Made by a program: the position numbers and the translations under genes. From G963704535 sp963704535 (GTDB lineage Bacteria; Chloroflexota; Chloroflexia; Chloroflexales; Roseiflexaceae), in the NCBI GenBank assembly GCA_963704535.1, contig OY969916.1, forward strand, positions 10,850,001-10,914,000: a stretch of 64,000 bases of DNA, read 5' to 3'. Below are positions 26,509-35,954 of the stretch, piece by piece; position 1 is the first letter of the stretch; the number at the start of each line of letters is the position of its first letter. Below the pieces are notes generated by a model. That model was not told the DNA's origin, searched no databases, and was given only the letters and a program-made list of their open reading frames with translations.

Positions 26509-26569
26509 GTCGTCCGATTGGTACGCGCGGCATCCTGATATGCTATACTGCGCGTACCAATCGGACGAC
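26509..26569. promoter_or_regulatory. Perfect 20-bp inverted repeat bracketing a -10 box
   Basis: GTCGTCCGATTGGTACGCGC (26509-26528) is exactly complementary to 26550-26569. The 21-nt centre contains TATACT (26544-26549), a good -10 box for the downstream gene. The structure could be a strong hairpin after the GGDEF-EAL gene, a dimeric operator clamping a promoter, or both. Confidence 0.65.
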
Positions 26570-26697
26570 GTGTCCTGATCCCTCGCCTTCCCGCGTGTGA
26601 TGGCGTCGTGCGCCATGATCGCAGCGCATCGAATCCTCGGTGGCGGCAGGTTGCGGCGCTGTGGCCCGCGGGGCCTGTAGCTAATGGGTGGGTGCTT

Positions 26698-27537
26698 ATG
26701 GTGCGACCAACGACCCCCGGCATGCGCTGGATGCTCTTGATCGCTAGTGGACTTGTGTTCGTCGCGGGCATGCAACTGTTCGTTTTCTCGGAGCAGACCG
26801 ACACCTTTTTCGCCTGGACGATCGATCCGCCGCTCACCGCCGCTTCCTTGGGCGCCGCCTACTGGGCCAGTTGCGCCCTGGAGTTCTCTGCCTCGTCCAA
26901 GCGCACCTGGGCTCACGCGCGGATCGCCGTGCCGGCCGTGCTGATCTTCACCGGGCTGACACTGGTGGTGACGCTGCTGCACCTCGACAAGTTTCACCTG
27001 AACCATCCCGATCTGATCACGCGCGGCGCAGCGTGGGCCTGGCTGATCGTCTACGCGGTGGTGCCGCCGCTGATGGGAGTGCTGCTGCTGCTCCAGCTCC
27101 GCGCGCCGGGTGGCGACCCGCCCCGCCGCGCCCTGCTGCCCGGCTGGATGCGAGGGGTGCTGTTCGTCTACGCGCTGGTGCTGCTGCTGCTCGGCATGGC
27201 GCTGCTGCTGATCCCGCTGGATGTGATTGGGCTGTGGCCGTGGAGGTTGACGCCGCTCACCGGGCGGGCGATCGGCGCGTGGGCGCTGGCGCTGGGTGTG
27301 GCCGCCGCCGAGGCGATCTGGGAGAATGATTGGGAGCGCGTACAGGTGGCGGCGATCAGTTTTGCGGTCTTTGGCGCGCTCGAGTTGGTCGCGCTGGTGC
27401 GCTACCCCGGCGATGTCGATTGGGGCAGGCCGCGGGCCTGGATCTATGTGCTGTTCATCGCCACGACGCTGGTGGTGGGGGTGTATGGCTGGCGCAGGGC
27501 GGCGCGCGTCGGCGCCGAAGGGTCCACTACATCATAA
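26698..27537 (+). CDS. Hypothetical multi-pass membrane protein
   Basis: I do not recognise this protein of about 279 residues. Hydrophobic segments run through most of it: WMLLIASGLVFVAGMQLFVF, LTAASLGAAYWASCALEF, AVLIFTGLTLVVTLLHL, WAWLIVYAVVPPLMGVLLLL, GVLFVYALVLLLLGMALLL, AIGAWALALGVAAAEAIW, VAAISFAVFGALELVALV and a final AWIYVLFIATTLVVGVYGW, about eight in all. A longer version from a GTG at 26608 is possible; I chose the ATG before the first helix. A -10 box within a perfect inverted repeat lies upstream. No catalytic motif is visible. Confidence 0.55.
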   Translation: MVRPTTPGMRWMLLIASGLVFVAGMQLFVFSEQTDTFFAWTIDPPLTAASLGAAYWASCALEFSASSKRTWAHARIAVPAVLIFTGLTLVVTLLHLDKFHLNHPDLITRGAAWAWLIVYAVVPPLMGVLLLLQLRAPGGDPPRRALLPGWMRGVLFVYALVLLLLGMALLLIPLDVIGLWPWRLTPLTGRAIGAWALALGVAAAEAIWENDWERVQVAAISFAVFGALELVALVRYPGDVDWGRPRAWIYVLFIATTLVVGVYGWRRAARVGAEGSTTS

Positions 27538-27600
27538 TTTTCGGAAGTGTTATACTGTGGAAAATAGATGATGGTATATCGCATATTGGAGGAGAAGACA

Positions 27601-27888
27601 ATGCAGTATGCGGTTCTGCTCCAACAACGCCCCGACGGGAAGTATCAGGCATCCGTGCCAATTATACCGGGGCTTACTCGCGTCGGTGACACGCGCGATG
27701 AGACGCTCCGGGCTGTCGAACAAGCGGTTGTCGCTACTTTGACAACTGCCGAGCTGGTTTATATCGATATTCCTAACCAGACAACCACTCCAGCAAATCC
27801 GTGGCTTGCCACTGCTGGAATGTTCAGTGATGATCCGACCCTGGAGCCAATGCTCCAGGATATTTATGATGCCCGTGATGTCGAGTAA
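27601..27888 (+). CDS. HicB-like antitoxin
   Basis: This 95-residue protein begins with the HicB partial RNase-H fold: MQYAVLLQQRPDGKYQASVP, then IIPGLTRVGDTRDETLRAVEQAV, matching the pattern Y-X-V ... D-G-X-Y-X-A ... P-G-X-X-X-X-G-X-T of HicB antitoxins. The C-terminal half (NPWLATAGMFSDDPTLEPML) is a family-specific toxin-binding tail. It has a strong GGAGGAG site. The partner is a PIN-domain toxin, not HicA, an unusual but recurring combination. TATACT at 27551-27556 may be its -10 box. GC content is clearly lower than in neighbouring genes. Confidence 0.78.
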   Translation: MQYAVLLQQRPDGKYQASVPIIPGLTRVGDTRDETLRAVEQAVVATLTTAELVYIDIPNQTTTPANPWLATAGMFSDDPTLEPMLQDIYDARDVE

Positions 27889-28330
27889 CGTAGACTATCC
27901 AGTACACTATGTGTTTGATACTGATAGTGTGACGTATCAGCAGCTCGGTCGTCCTACATTTGTGCAACAACTCGCGCAGGTTGATCCAAACCACGTTGCG
28001 ACAACAGTTGTGACAATGTATGAACAGTTACGGGGGCGTCTAGCTGCAATCAATCGCAAACAAGATGATCAGGCGTTACTTGATGCGTATCAGCGATTTC
28101 ATGCAACGCAGGCATATTACTGCCAGGTTCGAGTATTACCATTCGACGCTCTGGCTGCGGCACTAAATCGCGACTTGATCAAGCAGGGTGTACGGATCGG
28201 TGCCCAAGATTTGAGAATTGCCGCGATTGTGCTTTCACGCCAGGCTATTCTGGTGACGAGTAATCGACGTCACTTTGATCAAGTGCCTGGTTTGCGAATC
28301 GAGGATTGGAACACTCCTTCACCTGCCTAA
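27866..28330 (+). CDS. PIN-domain (VapC-like) RNase toxin
   Basis: This 154-residue PIN-fold nuclease shows VFDTDSVTYQQL (first acidic residue), TVVTMYEQLRGRL (conserved Glu), IGAQDLRIAAIVL (central Asp) and LVTSNRRHFDQVPGL (last motif, Asn in place of Asp as often seen). PIN toxins cleave tRNA or rRNA when free of antitoxin. The proposed ATG at 27866 has AGGA upstream and overlaps the antitoxin gene by 23 bases; other in-frame ATGs at 27869 and 27878 are possible. The end overlaps the convergent desaturase gene by 12 bases. Composition is AT-richer than the flanks, suggesting acquisition. Confidence 0.85.
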   Translation: MMPVMSSNVDYPVHYVFDTDSVTYQQLGRPTFVQQLAQVDPNHVATTVVTMYEQLRGRLAAINRKQDDQALLDAYQRFHATQAYYCQVRVLPFDALAAALNRDLIKQGVRIGAQDLRIAAIVLSRQAILVTSNRRHFDQVPGLRIEDWNTPSPA

Positions 28331-29666
28331 ATACTCCACCACATAACCCGCCGCCCGTCGCGCGCTCTGCACCGCACCCTCCATCGAGGCCATATAGTCT
28401 TGCGCGGTCCAGTCGCCGGCCAGGAATAGGTTGGCGATCGGCGAGCGCTGGTCGGGGCGGTAGCGATCGGCGCCGGGCTCCTCGCGGTACAGCGAGTTGG
28501 GGATGCGGGTGGCGGCGCTTTTGATCAGCCGGGCGCCGTTCACCTCCGGCCACAGCCGCGCCAGGTCGCGCCGGCACAGCTCGGCCACCTCGGCATCGCC
28601 CAGGTGCCAGTAGGGCGCGGCGGGGGCGACGCACATCTCGACCATGGAGCCGCCGTGACGATCGTAGTGCAGCGGGCTGGTGATCGCCAGGTCGCCGAAG
28701 ACCGAGAAGCAGGCGTCGGCGGTGAACCAGAAGTTGTCGATCGTGCTGACGTAGCGGTCGAACCACAGTTGCACATTGATCGTCGGCACCGAGCGCAGCC
28801 GCCACAGGTTGTCGAAGTAGGCCACGCTGCGGAGGTGCGCGGGCAGCAGCTGGCGGGTCGAGTGGACCGGCGCGGCCAGCACGTAGGCATCCCCTTTGAC
28901 GATCGCGCCATCGGCCAGGCGCACCCCAGCCACACCACCCTTCTCCAGCAGCACCTCGGCGGCCTTGGCGCCGGTGCGTAGCCGGCCGCCCCGCGCGGCG
29001 ATCCACTCGGCGATCGGTCGGAAGATCCGCTCGTTGGGGGCGCCGTCGAGCGTGCCGAACTGCGAGGCGTCGGCGATGGTGGCGAAGTAGTGGAAGATCG
29101 TCGCCATCGGGCGGGCGCTCATATCCTCGGCGCCGATGAACCCCAGCGAGAGGCAGATCGCGTTCCAAAGCTTGCGCTCGACTCCCTCGGCGATGCGGTG
29201 CTCGCGCCGCCATTGGCGAAAGCTGATGTCGTCGAGCGACTTGACGTAATCGAGCGTCCCGATCCAGACCGACGCCAGGCCGAGCAGATTGCTGAACTTC
29301 TCAGGGAGGGTGAGCAGGTCGTTGTTGGTGAAGGCGCTCGCGCCGTTGAGCGGTGCCGGGAGGCGCGGGAAGTGCAGGCGGGCGTGGTTGCCGCCGGGGC
29401 GGCCGAACAAAAAGGTGTGCTCCTTCCAGCGGAGATGGTCGTAGATCCCGACGTGGCGGAAGAACGGGATGCAGTTCCTTGTAGCAGCGGAAGTAGCAGT
29501 GCAGCCCGCTCTCGATATGGTCGCCGGCGGCGTCGGTCCAGGACGAGGTCTTGCCGCCCAGCACGTCGCGCTTCTCGATGATCTCGACGTCGATCCCGGC
29601 GTCGAGGAGCCTGACGGCGGTCGCGAGCCCGGCGAGCCCGCCGCCCACGATAATGGTCTTTGGCAT
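28319..29666 (-). CDS. FAD-dependent carotenoid-type desaturase, paralogue 1 (frameshifted)
   Basis: This member of the plant/cyanobacterial-type phytoene/zeta-carotene desaturase family begins with the FAD dinucleotide motif KTIIVGGGLAGLATAVRLL, then VLGGKTSSWTDAAGDHIESG. A one-base shift near 29468 separates this from the rest: RLHFPRLPAPLNG, ATIFHYFATIADASQFG and the C-terminal FAD-binding NLFLAGDWTAQDYMASMEGAVQSARRAA. Repaired length is about 448 residues, normal for the family. The gene starts five bases after the WD40 gene stop, so the two are probably co-translated. A second desaturase heads the operon. Exact substrate (phytoene, zeta-carotene or another polyene) is not settled. Confidence 0.82.
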
Positions 29667-29671
29667 TGCCT

Positions 29672-32600
29672 CTACCGCCCCGGCACCTCGAAGATTCGCA
29701 CGGTCTCATCGCGAACGCTGACGGCGAGCCGCTGGCCGTCGGGGCTGAACTCCAGCGCCAGCGCGCCGCCCTCCTGGATGGCGATCGTCATGATCTCGGT
29801 GCCGGTGCTGGCGCTATAGAGGCGAACCTCGCCGTTGGGGCTGCTGGTGGCGACCATGGTACCGTCGGGCGAGATGGTCATCCCGGAAAAGTTCCGCTGC
29901 TCCGCCGACGCGCTGATCGTCTGCACCAGCCGTCCGTCCCCGATGTCCCACAGGCCCAGGCCGCCGGCCTGCTCGGCGGCGGCCAGCAGCGCGCCGCCGG
30001 GCTGAAATTTCAGCCCTACGATCGCCGAGCTTGGGCCGTCGAGCGTTCGCTCGACCGTACCGGCTGCGGCATCCCAGACCTCGATGCGCGGATCACTCGG
30101 CGGCCCGGCGGCGGCGATCCGCGCGCCGTCGTCGCTGATCGCCAGCGCGTAGATGCTGGGAAGCTCGCCACGCAGCAGCGGCTTTGCCTCACCGGTCGCG
30201 GCGTCCCACACGCCGATCGCGCCGGTATCGCTGCCAGCGGCGATCAGTGTGCCGTCGCGGCTCATGGCGATATTGAGCGGCCGCCCGTCTAGCCCATCCA
30301 GCGTCGTGGCGTCCGAGTTGCCCGGCTCGATCATCGCGATTGTGTCCTGGTCGGTGATCGCCACGATCCGGTTGTTGGGCAGGAACAGCAGCGCTTGTGA
30401 GGCCAGCGCCGAGCCGGTGAGCGAGCGTGAGCGCCGCGAGTTCGATCTCGTAAAGCCGCAGCGTGCCGTTGTAGCCGATCATGCCGAGCACGCCGCCATC
30501 GACCGAGAAGGCCAGCGCAGTGACCAGCCCCTGGCCGATCCGCAGGCTGTTGCCGACCTGCTGTTGTGCGACGTCCCAGATCAGCATCTGGCCCTCTTCG
30601 TCGCTGGTGGAGGCTAGCCGCTCGCCATCGGGGCTGAAGCTGATCGAGAGGATCTGGAGCCGGTGGCCGCGCAGGGTGCCGGTCTCGATGCCGGTCGCCG
30701 GGTCCCACAGGCGGATGGTGCCGTCGAGGCTGGCGGTCGCCAGCGTCTTGCCGTCGGGAGAGAACACGACGCCGCGGATGACGACCCAGCCGGTATGGCC
30801 CTGGAGCTGCCGCAGCTCTCGGCCGGTGGCGGCGTCGAGCAGGTAGATCAGCCCGTCGGTGGCGCCGACCGCGAGCGTCTTGCCGTCGGGTGAGAAGGCC
30901 ACGCCGGTGGTCCAGAAGCGCGGGTTGGCCGGGTCAAGCGGGGCGGGATTCAGCTCGGTCTGAAAGGTAAAGCCGCTGCGTTCCCGACCGGTCGCGACAT
31001 CCCACAGCCGCACGGTTCCATCGCGTGAGCCAGAGGCCAGCGACGTGCTATCGGGCGAGAAGACCACGCCGCCAATCATGGCGCTGTGCCCCTTCAGCGT
31101 CTGGCGCTCCGTGCCGCTGGCCGGGTCCCACAGGCGGATCGTCTGGTCGTTGCTGCCGGAGGCCAGCAGGCTGCCATCGGGCGAAAAGGCCATGCTGCGA
31201 ATCCAGCCGCTGTGGCCGGTTAGCTGGTGTACGAGATCCCCGGTGGCCGGGTCCCAGAGGCGGATGATCGGGTCGTCGACCGCCCCGGAGGCCAGCAGTT
31301 TGTTGTCGGGCGACCACACGATCACGCTGATGTGGCCGGTGTGTCCTTCGAGGCGGCCCAGGTCGTCGAGCGTCTCGGCGTCGCGCAGGTTCACCGCATT
31401 GCTGATGCCGATCGCCAGGGTCTTACCGTCGGGCGCGTAGGCCACCGGCCCAGAGATCACGCCGGTGATCTCGTCGGTCTGGGTGATCTGCCCGGCGGTT
31501 TGCAGGGTGATCGCGTTTGGCCCGAGTTCCACGATCGAGGCCGTCGCGGCGGCGGTAGGCTCGCCTGATGCCGGCGTGATCGCGGTGGCCTCGGCGGTCT
31601 GCTCCACAGCAGCGGTGGGAGCCTGGCCGGCCGGCGCCGCGGTTAGCGGAGTGTCGGTCGCGAACGGCGCGTTCCCGCGCGCCGCAAGCCACGCGCTCAA
31701 TGGGCTGCCTGGGATGACCAGCGCCAGCCCAATACAGATCCCGACCGCCAGCAGGGTAAGCGCGACGGCCAGCGCGATCATACAGCCGGTGCTGAAGCGC
31801 CGTTTCGGCCCCGGTACGGGAACGCCCTCCAGCTGATAAGGGGGTGGTCCGGGCGGCAGTGTGGCTGCCGGCGGCGCGACTGAGTAAGCGCCAACAGGGG
31901 CCGCAGGCGGCAGCACTCCAGGCTCGATCGGCGCGGCTGGTAGGGCTGGCGGCCCCTGTCGAGGAGCCGGTGCTGCCGTGGGCACAACATTCGGGCCGGC
32001 CCCCAGCGATCGCCCATCCATCATCTGGACGGTCTCCAGGGCCAGGCTCATCTCGCGCGCGGCCTGGTAGCGATTCTCGGCCCGCAACTGGAGGCCGCGC
32101 AGCAGCACCTGCTCGGCCAGAGTCGAGAGCGCTGGATTGAGCACACGCGGTCCATTCAGCGGCGTGCCGGCCTGCTGCTGCTCCGGCGAGGGTGGTGCCC
32201 AGCCGGTGATCGCTTGATACAGCAGCGCATTAAGCGCATACAGGTCGCTCGCGCTGGTCGGCTCGGCGTCGGCGGCAACCAGCTCCGGCGCGCGGTAGGG
32301 CGACGGCGCGTGCCCGATCCGCCGGATCAACGCGAACGGCGCCAGGCGCCAGGTGCCATCTTCACCGATCCAGAGGTCGGCCGGGGATGGGTCGCCCAGG
32401 TAGATCGGCGGGTGCTGGCTATGCAGCAGGGCGATGGTGTCGAGCAACTGCCTGGCCTGGTTGAGCGTATCGGCCTCCACCAACGGGGCGCCGCGCGCGC
32501 GTAGCACTCGCTCAAGGTCCTGCCCGCCGGGGTCGTGACAAACCAGGTAAAAGGTGCCCTGCTCGGAGAACTGGTCCATGATCGGCAGGAGGCCCTCGTG

Positions 32601-32795
32601 GCGCACGGCCGTGACCTGCCGGCCCAGCAGCTCCAGGTCCTCGCGCGCTGTGTCGTCCTCGTAGGGCAGCGCGGCGATCAGTACCAGCCGGCCGGTCTGG
32701 TCTTCGCGCCCTCGGTAGACCTTGCTCCCCGGCCGTTCATCCGCGGCGTAGATGATACGATAGCGGTTGTGGATGATAAAATCTGGAGGCAGCAT
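29672..32795 (-). CDS. Pseudokinase-WD40 membrane protein (frameshifted near 30415)
   Basis: The N-terminal 260 residues have the layout of a bacterial Ser/Thr kinase (NRYRIIYAADERPGSKVYRG, APSPYRAPELV, SDLYALNALLYQAITG), but the key residues are gone. VLIAALP lacks the ATP-binding lysine, PIYLGDPSPADLWI replaces HRDXKPXN, and LAPFAL replaces DFG. This makes it a pseudokinase. After a Pro-rich linker, a transmembrane helix (CMIALAVALTLLAVGICIGL, about 340-360) leads to about 13 WD40 repeats such as SPDGSLLASGSNDQTIRLWD, enough for two seven-bladed propellers. A one-base shift near 30415 splits the second propeller; both parts align. Length is about 1040 residues. It lies tightly between two desaturase genes. 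Confidence 0.85.
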
Positions 32796-32812
32796 GCAAA
32801 CCCCATCTGTAT

Positions 32813-32882
32813 AAGTTGTCAGTTGTCAGTTGTCCGTGGTCAGTTGTCTGTTGCAACGGACAACTGACCACGGACAACTGAC
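32813..32882. repeat. GTCAGTTGTC-family hairpin
   Basis: GTCAGTTGTCCGTGGTCAGT is mirrored by ACTGACCACGGACAACTGAC around a GTTGCAAC centre. The right half overlaps the end of the upstream desaturase gene and encodes its last about 14 residues. Confidence 0.82.
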
Positions 32883-34219
32883 CTGTCGATCCGCTCTATT
32901 ACATGTCTAGCACTGCGCACGGCCCCCTCGATCGAGGCCATAAACTCCTGCTGAGTGTAGTCGCCCGCCAGGAATAGGTTGGGCACCGGGGTCGCCTGAT
33001 CCGGTCGGTAGCGGTCGACGCCCGGCTGGGCCTGGTAGACCGAGTTCGGGATGCGAACGAGTGTATACTTCGTCAGCCGCGCGCCGCGCGCCGCCGGGTG
33101 TAGCCGGCAGAAGTCGTCCAGCACCTGGCGGAGCACCGCCTCATCGGGCCGGCGGATCAGCTCGTCGGCCGGGGCGACAACCAGCTCGACGATCGAGCCT
33201 TGGCCGGTGTGGTAGTCGGGCGAGACCCGCGGCAGGTCGGCGTACACGCTCAGGTGCGTCCCGGCGCTGAAGAGCAGATTGTCCACCTCGGTCACCATCC
33301 GGTCGAAATAAAGCTGGGCGGTGATCACCGGCCGGCCTTTCAGATAGCGCAGATTATCGAATATCATATGCCGCCGCAGCCCCTCCGAGAGCGCTTTGCG
33401 AAGGCTGTGGACCGGCATAGCTGAGATGTACACATCGCCGCTGATGATGCTGCCGTCGTCCAGCGCCAGCCCGGTGACGCGATTGTCGGCACCGTCGTAG
33501 CAGATCCGCTCGACGCGCCGGTTGAGGATCACGCGCGCGCCGCGCTGCTCCAGCAGCCGGATCAATGGCGCCCACAGCCGCTCGTGGGGCGAGCCCTTGA
33601 CCACGCCCATCAGTGGGGCGGCCGTCTCGTGCGCGAAATGCAGCAGCGCTGTCAGCACCAGCTTGGCCGAGACCTGGTCGGCGCGCTGGAAGTTGAGCGC
33701 CAGCGCCATTGTGTCCATGACCGCCCGTAGCGAGCGCTCGCCCATCCCGTGGCGCAGGTGCCAGGCGGCGTAGCTCTGGTCGTCCTGGGCGTCGATATAG
33801 GCTTGCGAGCCGAAGATCGGCCGGAGCAGACCCAGCATCATCCGCAGCTTGTCGCGCGAGGGCAGCAGCGGGCTCAGGGCCACGCCGGTCAGTCCGTTCA
33901 GCGGCGCCGGCAGCCCCGGCGTGAAGCGGAGCGACGCAAGGCCGCGTTCCGGCGACGCAAAGATCATCTCAGCCGGCTTCCAGTCGAAACTGTCGTGCAG
34001 GCCACACTCGGCCAGGAAGCCCAGCAGGTTGTGATAGGCGCCGAAAAAGACGTGCAAGCCGCTCTCGACCCAATCGCCGTCGGCGTCGCGCCAGGCCGAA
34101 ACTTTGCCGCCCGGCACGCCGCGCTTCTCCAGCAGGATCACCTCATAGCCGCGGTCGGTCAGCCACTTGGCACAGGCGAAGCCGGCCGGGCCGGCGCCAG
34201 CGATGATTGCGCGCATCAT
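32840..34219 (-). CDS. FAD-dependent carotenoid-type desaturase, paralogue 2
   Basis: This intact 459-residue protein is related to paralogue 1. The FAD motif is RAIIAGAGPAGFACAKWLTD, followed by VPGGKVSAWRDADGDWVESG and LHVFFGAYHNLLGFL, the characteristic plant-type phytoene desaturase opening. LNFQRADQVSAKLVLTAL and the C-terminal NLFLAGDYTQQEFMASIEGA complete the family pattern. It is a peripheral membrane oxidoreductase acting on a polyene, probably in carotenoid synthesis. Synthase and cyclase genes are not in the window. The true C-terminus is near ARHVIERID; the extra RSVVRGQLSVATDN is translated from a palindromic repeat. It heads the minus-strand group that continues with the pseudokinase-WD40 gene. 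Confidence 0.86.
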   Translation of the reverse strand: MMRAIIAGAGPAGFACAKWLTDRGYEVILLEKRGVPGGKVSAWRDADGDWVESGLHVFFGAYHNLLGFLAECGLHDSFDWKPAEMIFASPERGLASLRFTPGLPAPLNGLTGVALSPLLPSRDKLRMMLGLLRPIFGSQAYIDAQDDQSYAAWHLRHGMGERSLRAVMDTMALALNFQRADQVSAKLVLTALLHFAHETAAPLMGVVKGSPHERLWAPLIRLLEQRGARVILNRRVERICYDGADNRVTGLALDDGSIISGDVYISAMPVHSLRKALSEGLRRHMIFDNLRYLKGRPVITAQLYFDRMVTEVDNLLFSAGTHLSVYADLPRVSPDYHTGQGSIVELVVAPADELIRRPDEAVLRQVLDDFCRLHPAARGARLTKYTLVRIPNSVYQAQPGVDRYRPDQATPVPNLFLAGDYTQQEFMASIEGAVRSARHVIERIDRSVVRGQLSVATDN

Positions 34220-34232
34220 ATCGTCCTCGCTC

Positions 34233-34325
34233 AGAAACTGTCTGAAAAGCGCTCGTAGTCTGTGGTGGAATGGGGCTCTTGAGGGGCAGCCCCCTCAAAC
34301 TCCCTCTTTTCAGACAACCTCTCAG
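34233..34325. repeat. TTGAGGGG-family hairpin element
   Basis: This is a close relative of 1785-1888: AGAAACTGTCTGAAAAG outer arm, TCTTGAGGGGCAGCCCCCTC centre and a mirrored CTTTTCAGACAACCTCT end. Between it and the gene at 34673 I see only a probable -10 box (TATACT, 34579-34584) for that gene and no coding sequence. Confidence 0.78.
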
Positions 34326-34672
34326 ATGCGGTCGCCCACTGCGACCGCGCGCATGATGCTACGCGCAGCCATCACTAGGTGGATGTGACCCGCCATCCAC
34401 ACGGTTACGCGGCATTATACCACCCAACGCCCCCGATCGTGAACAGAACGTGGTTGCCCATTTGCAGAGATTGAAGGCGCGCCCCAAGCTCATCCGGCGC
34501 GGTTTCAACCGCCGATCACATATAGTTTACGTTCTATCCCCGCCCATCCGAATCTGCGGTGCTGCCGCAAAGATGTGCTATACTCTCCGCGAACCCCCAA
34601 GCGCCGAACAATGAAGATCCGCGACGGGTGTGCGTCGTTCATCAGCAATGAGCGTTTGAAGGAGCCTCTGTC

Positions 34673-35902
34673 ATGAGCGATGACCTGCCACGCAACTGGA
34701 GCTTGCTGACGCGCTTGGTCCACGAGGGCGAGCGCGCCGCGCCGCCCGCCGGCCTGCCAACCGTCACGCCGATCTACACCTCGGCGACCTATGTGTATGA
34801 GAGTGCCGCCGCGCTCGACAATGCCTTCGCCACCGGCGAGGGCTATGTGTATGCCCGCTACGGTAACCCGACGATCGCCGCCCTTGAGCAGGTCCTAGCG
34901 GTGGCCGAGGGCGGCGCGGGGGCCGTGGCCTTCGGCTCGGGGATGGCCGCGCTCCACGCCGCGCTCTTGGCCGCCGGCACGCCACGCGGCAGCACGCACC
35001 CGAATGTGCGCGCCGTCCTGGCCGCGCGCGACCTCTACGGCGCGACGACGACGCTGCTGGAGGATTTTTTCGCGGCGCAGGAGATCCCGGTGGCCTACTG
35101 CGATATGTGCGACCTGCACGCGGTCGATGCGGCGATCGAGGCGGTCCAGCCGAATGTCATGCTGGTCGAGCAGATCTCGAACCCGCTGCTGCGCGTGATC
35201 GATGTCGCGGCGCTGGCCCAGCGCGCCCGCGCCGCCGGCGCCCGGCTGATCGTCGACAGCACCATGACCACGCCGATCGTGCAGCGGCCGCTGACCCTGG
35301 GCGCCGACCTGGTGGTCCACAGCGCGACCAAGTACCTGGGCGGCCACGCCGACGCGACCGGCGGGATCGTCGTCGCGCGGGCCACGCTGGTGCGCGATAC
35401 GCTGCGGCGCTACTCCAAGCTGCTCGGCGCCGTGCTCGGCCCGTTCGAGGCCCAGTTGATCGCGCGCGGCGTCAAGACGTTGGCGCTGCGGGTGCGCCAG
35501 CAGTGCGCCAATGCTGCGGTCGTGGCCGCGTGGCTGGCCGAGCAGCCGCAGGTCGCGCGGGTCTACTACCCCGGCCTGCCCTCGCACCCGCAGCACGAGC
35601 TGGCCGCGCGCTCGTTCGGCGGGCTGTTCGGCGCGATGGTCGCATTCGACCTGCGCGACGGCGACCGGGCGGCGCTGTTCCGCTTCGTCGACGGGCTGCG
35701 GCTGATCCTGCCGGCGACCAGCCTGGGCGATATCTACACGTTGGTCAGCCTGCCGGAGATCTCCTCGCACCGTGACCTGACCCCGGCGCAGCGGGCCGAG
35801 CGGGGCATCGGCGCGGGGATGGTGCGGCTCTCGATCGGGATCGAGGAGGTGGGTGATCTGATCGACGATCTGGGGCGGGGGTTGGCGGCGGCAGAGCGCT
35901 AG
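34673..35902 (+). CDS. Trans-sulfuration PLP enzyme (cystathionine gamma-synthase/gamma-lyase family)
   Basis: This 409-residue fold-type I PLP enzyme has PTVTPIYTSATYVYESAAALD, YVYARYGNPTIAALEQVLA, AFGSGMAALHAAL, and the PLP-lysine motif LVVHSATKYLGGHADATGG. ISSHRDLTPAQRAERG and MVRLSIGIEEVGDLIDDL complete the family end. Members make or cleave cystathionine, or act as methionine gamma-lyase; sequence alone does not separate these. With metY at 5.5 kb it fits methionine/cysteine metabolism. The ATG has a GAAGGAG site and a TATACT -10 box about 90 bases upstream. It is intact. Confidence 0.88.
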   Translation: MSDDLPRNWSLLTRLVHEGERAAPPAGLPTVTPIYTSATYVYESAAALDNAFATGEGYVYARYGNPTIAALEQVLAVAEGGAGAVAFGSGMAALHAALLAAGTPRGSTHPNVRAVLAARDLYGATTTLLEDFFAAQEIPVAYCDMCDLHAVDAAIEAVQPNVMLVEQISNPLLRVIDVAALAQRARAAGARLIVDSTMTTPIVQRPLTLGADLVVHSATKYLGGHADATGGIVVARATLVRDTLRRYSKLLGAVLGPFEAQLIARGVKTLALRVRQQCANAAVVAAWLAEQPQVARVYYPGLPSHPQHELAARSFGGLFGAMVAFDLRDGDRAALFRFVDGLRLILPATSLGDIYTLVSLPEISSHRDLTPAQRAERGIGAGMVRLSIGIEEVGDLIDDLGRGLAAAER

Positions 35903-35954
35903 GTGGGAGTTGCTGGTCCTTCGCGATCCGGGGGACCAGCACGGAGAAACCGTT

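Noticed and set aside
28245..29213. A 322-codon frame overlapping desaturase 1
   Set aside because: It is a wrong-frame translation of the same strand. The FAD-binding end NLFLAGDW lies in the other frame.
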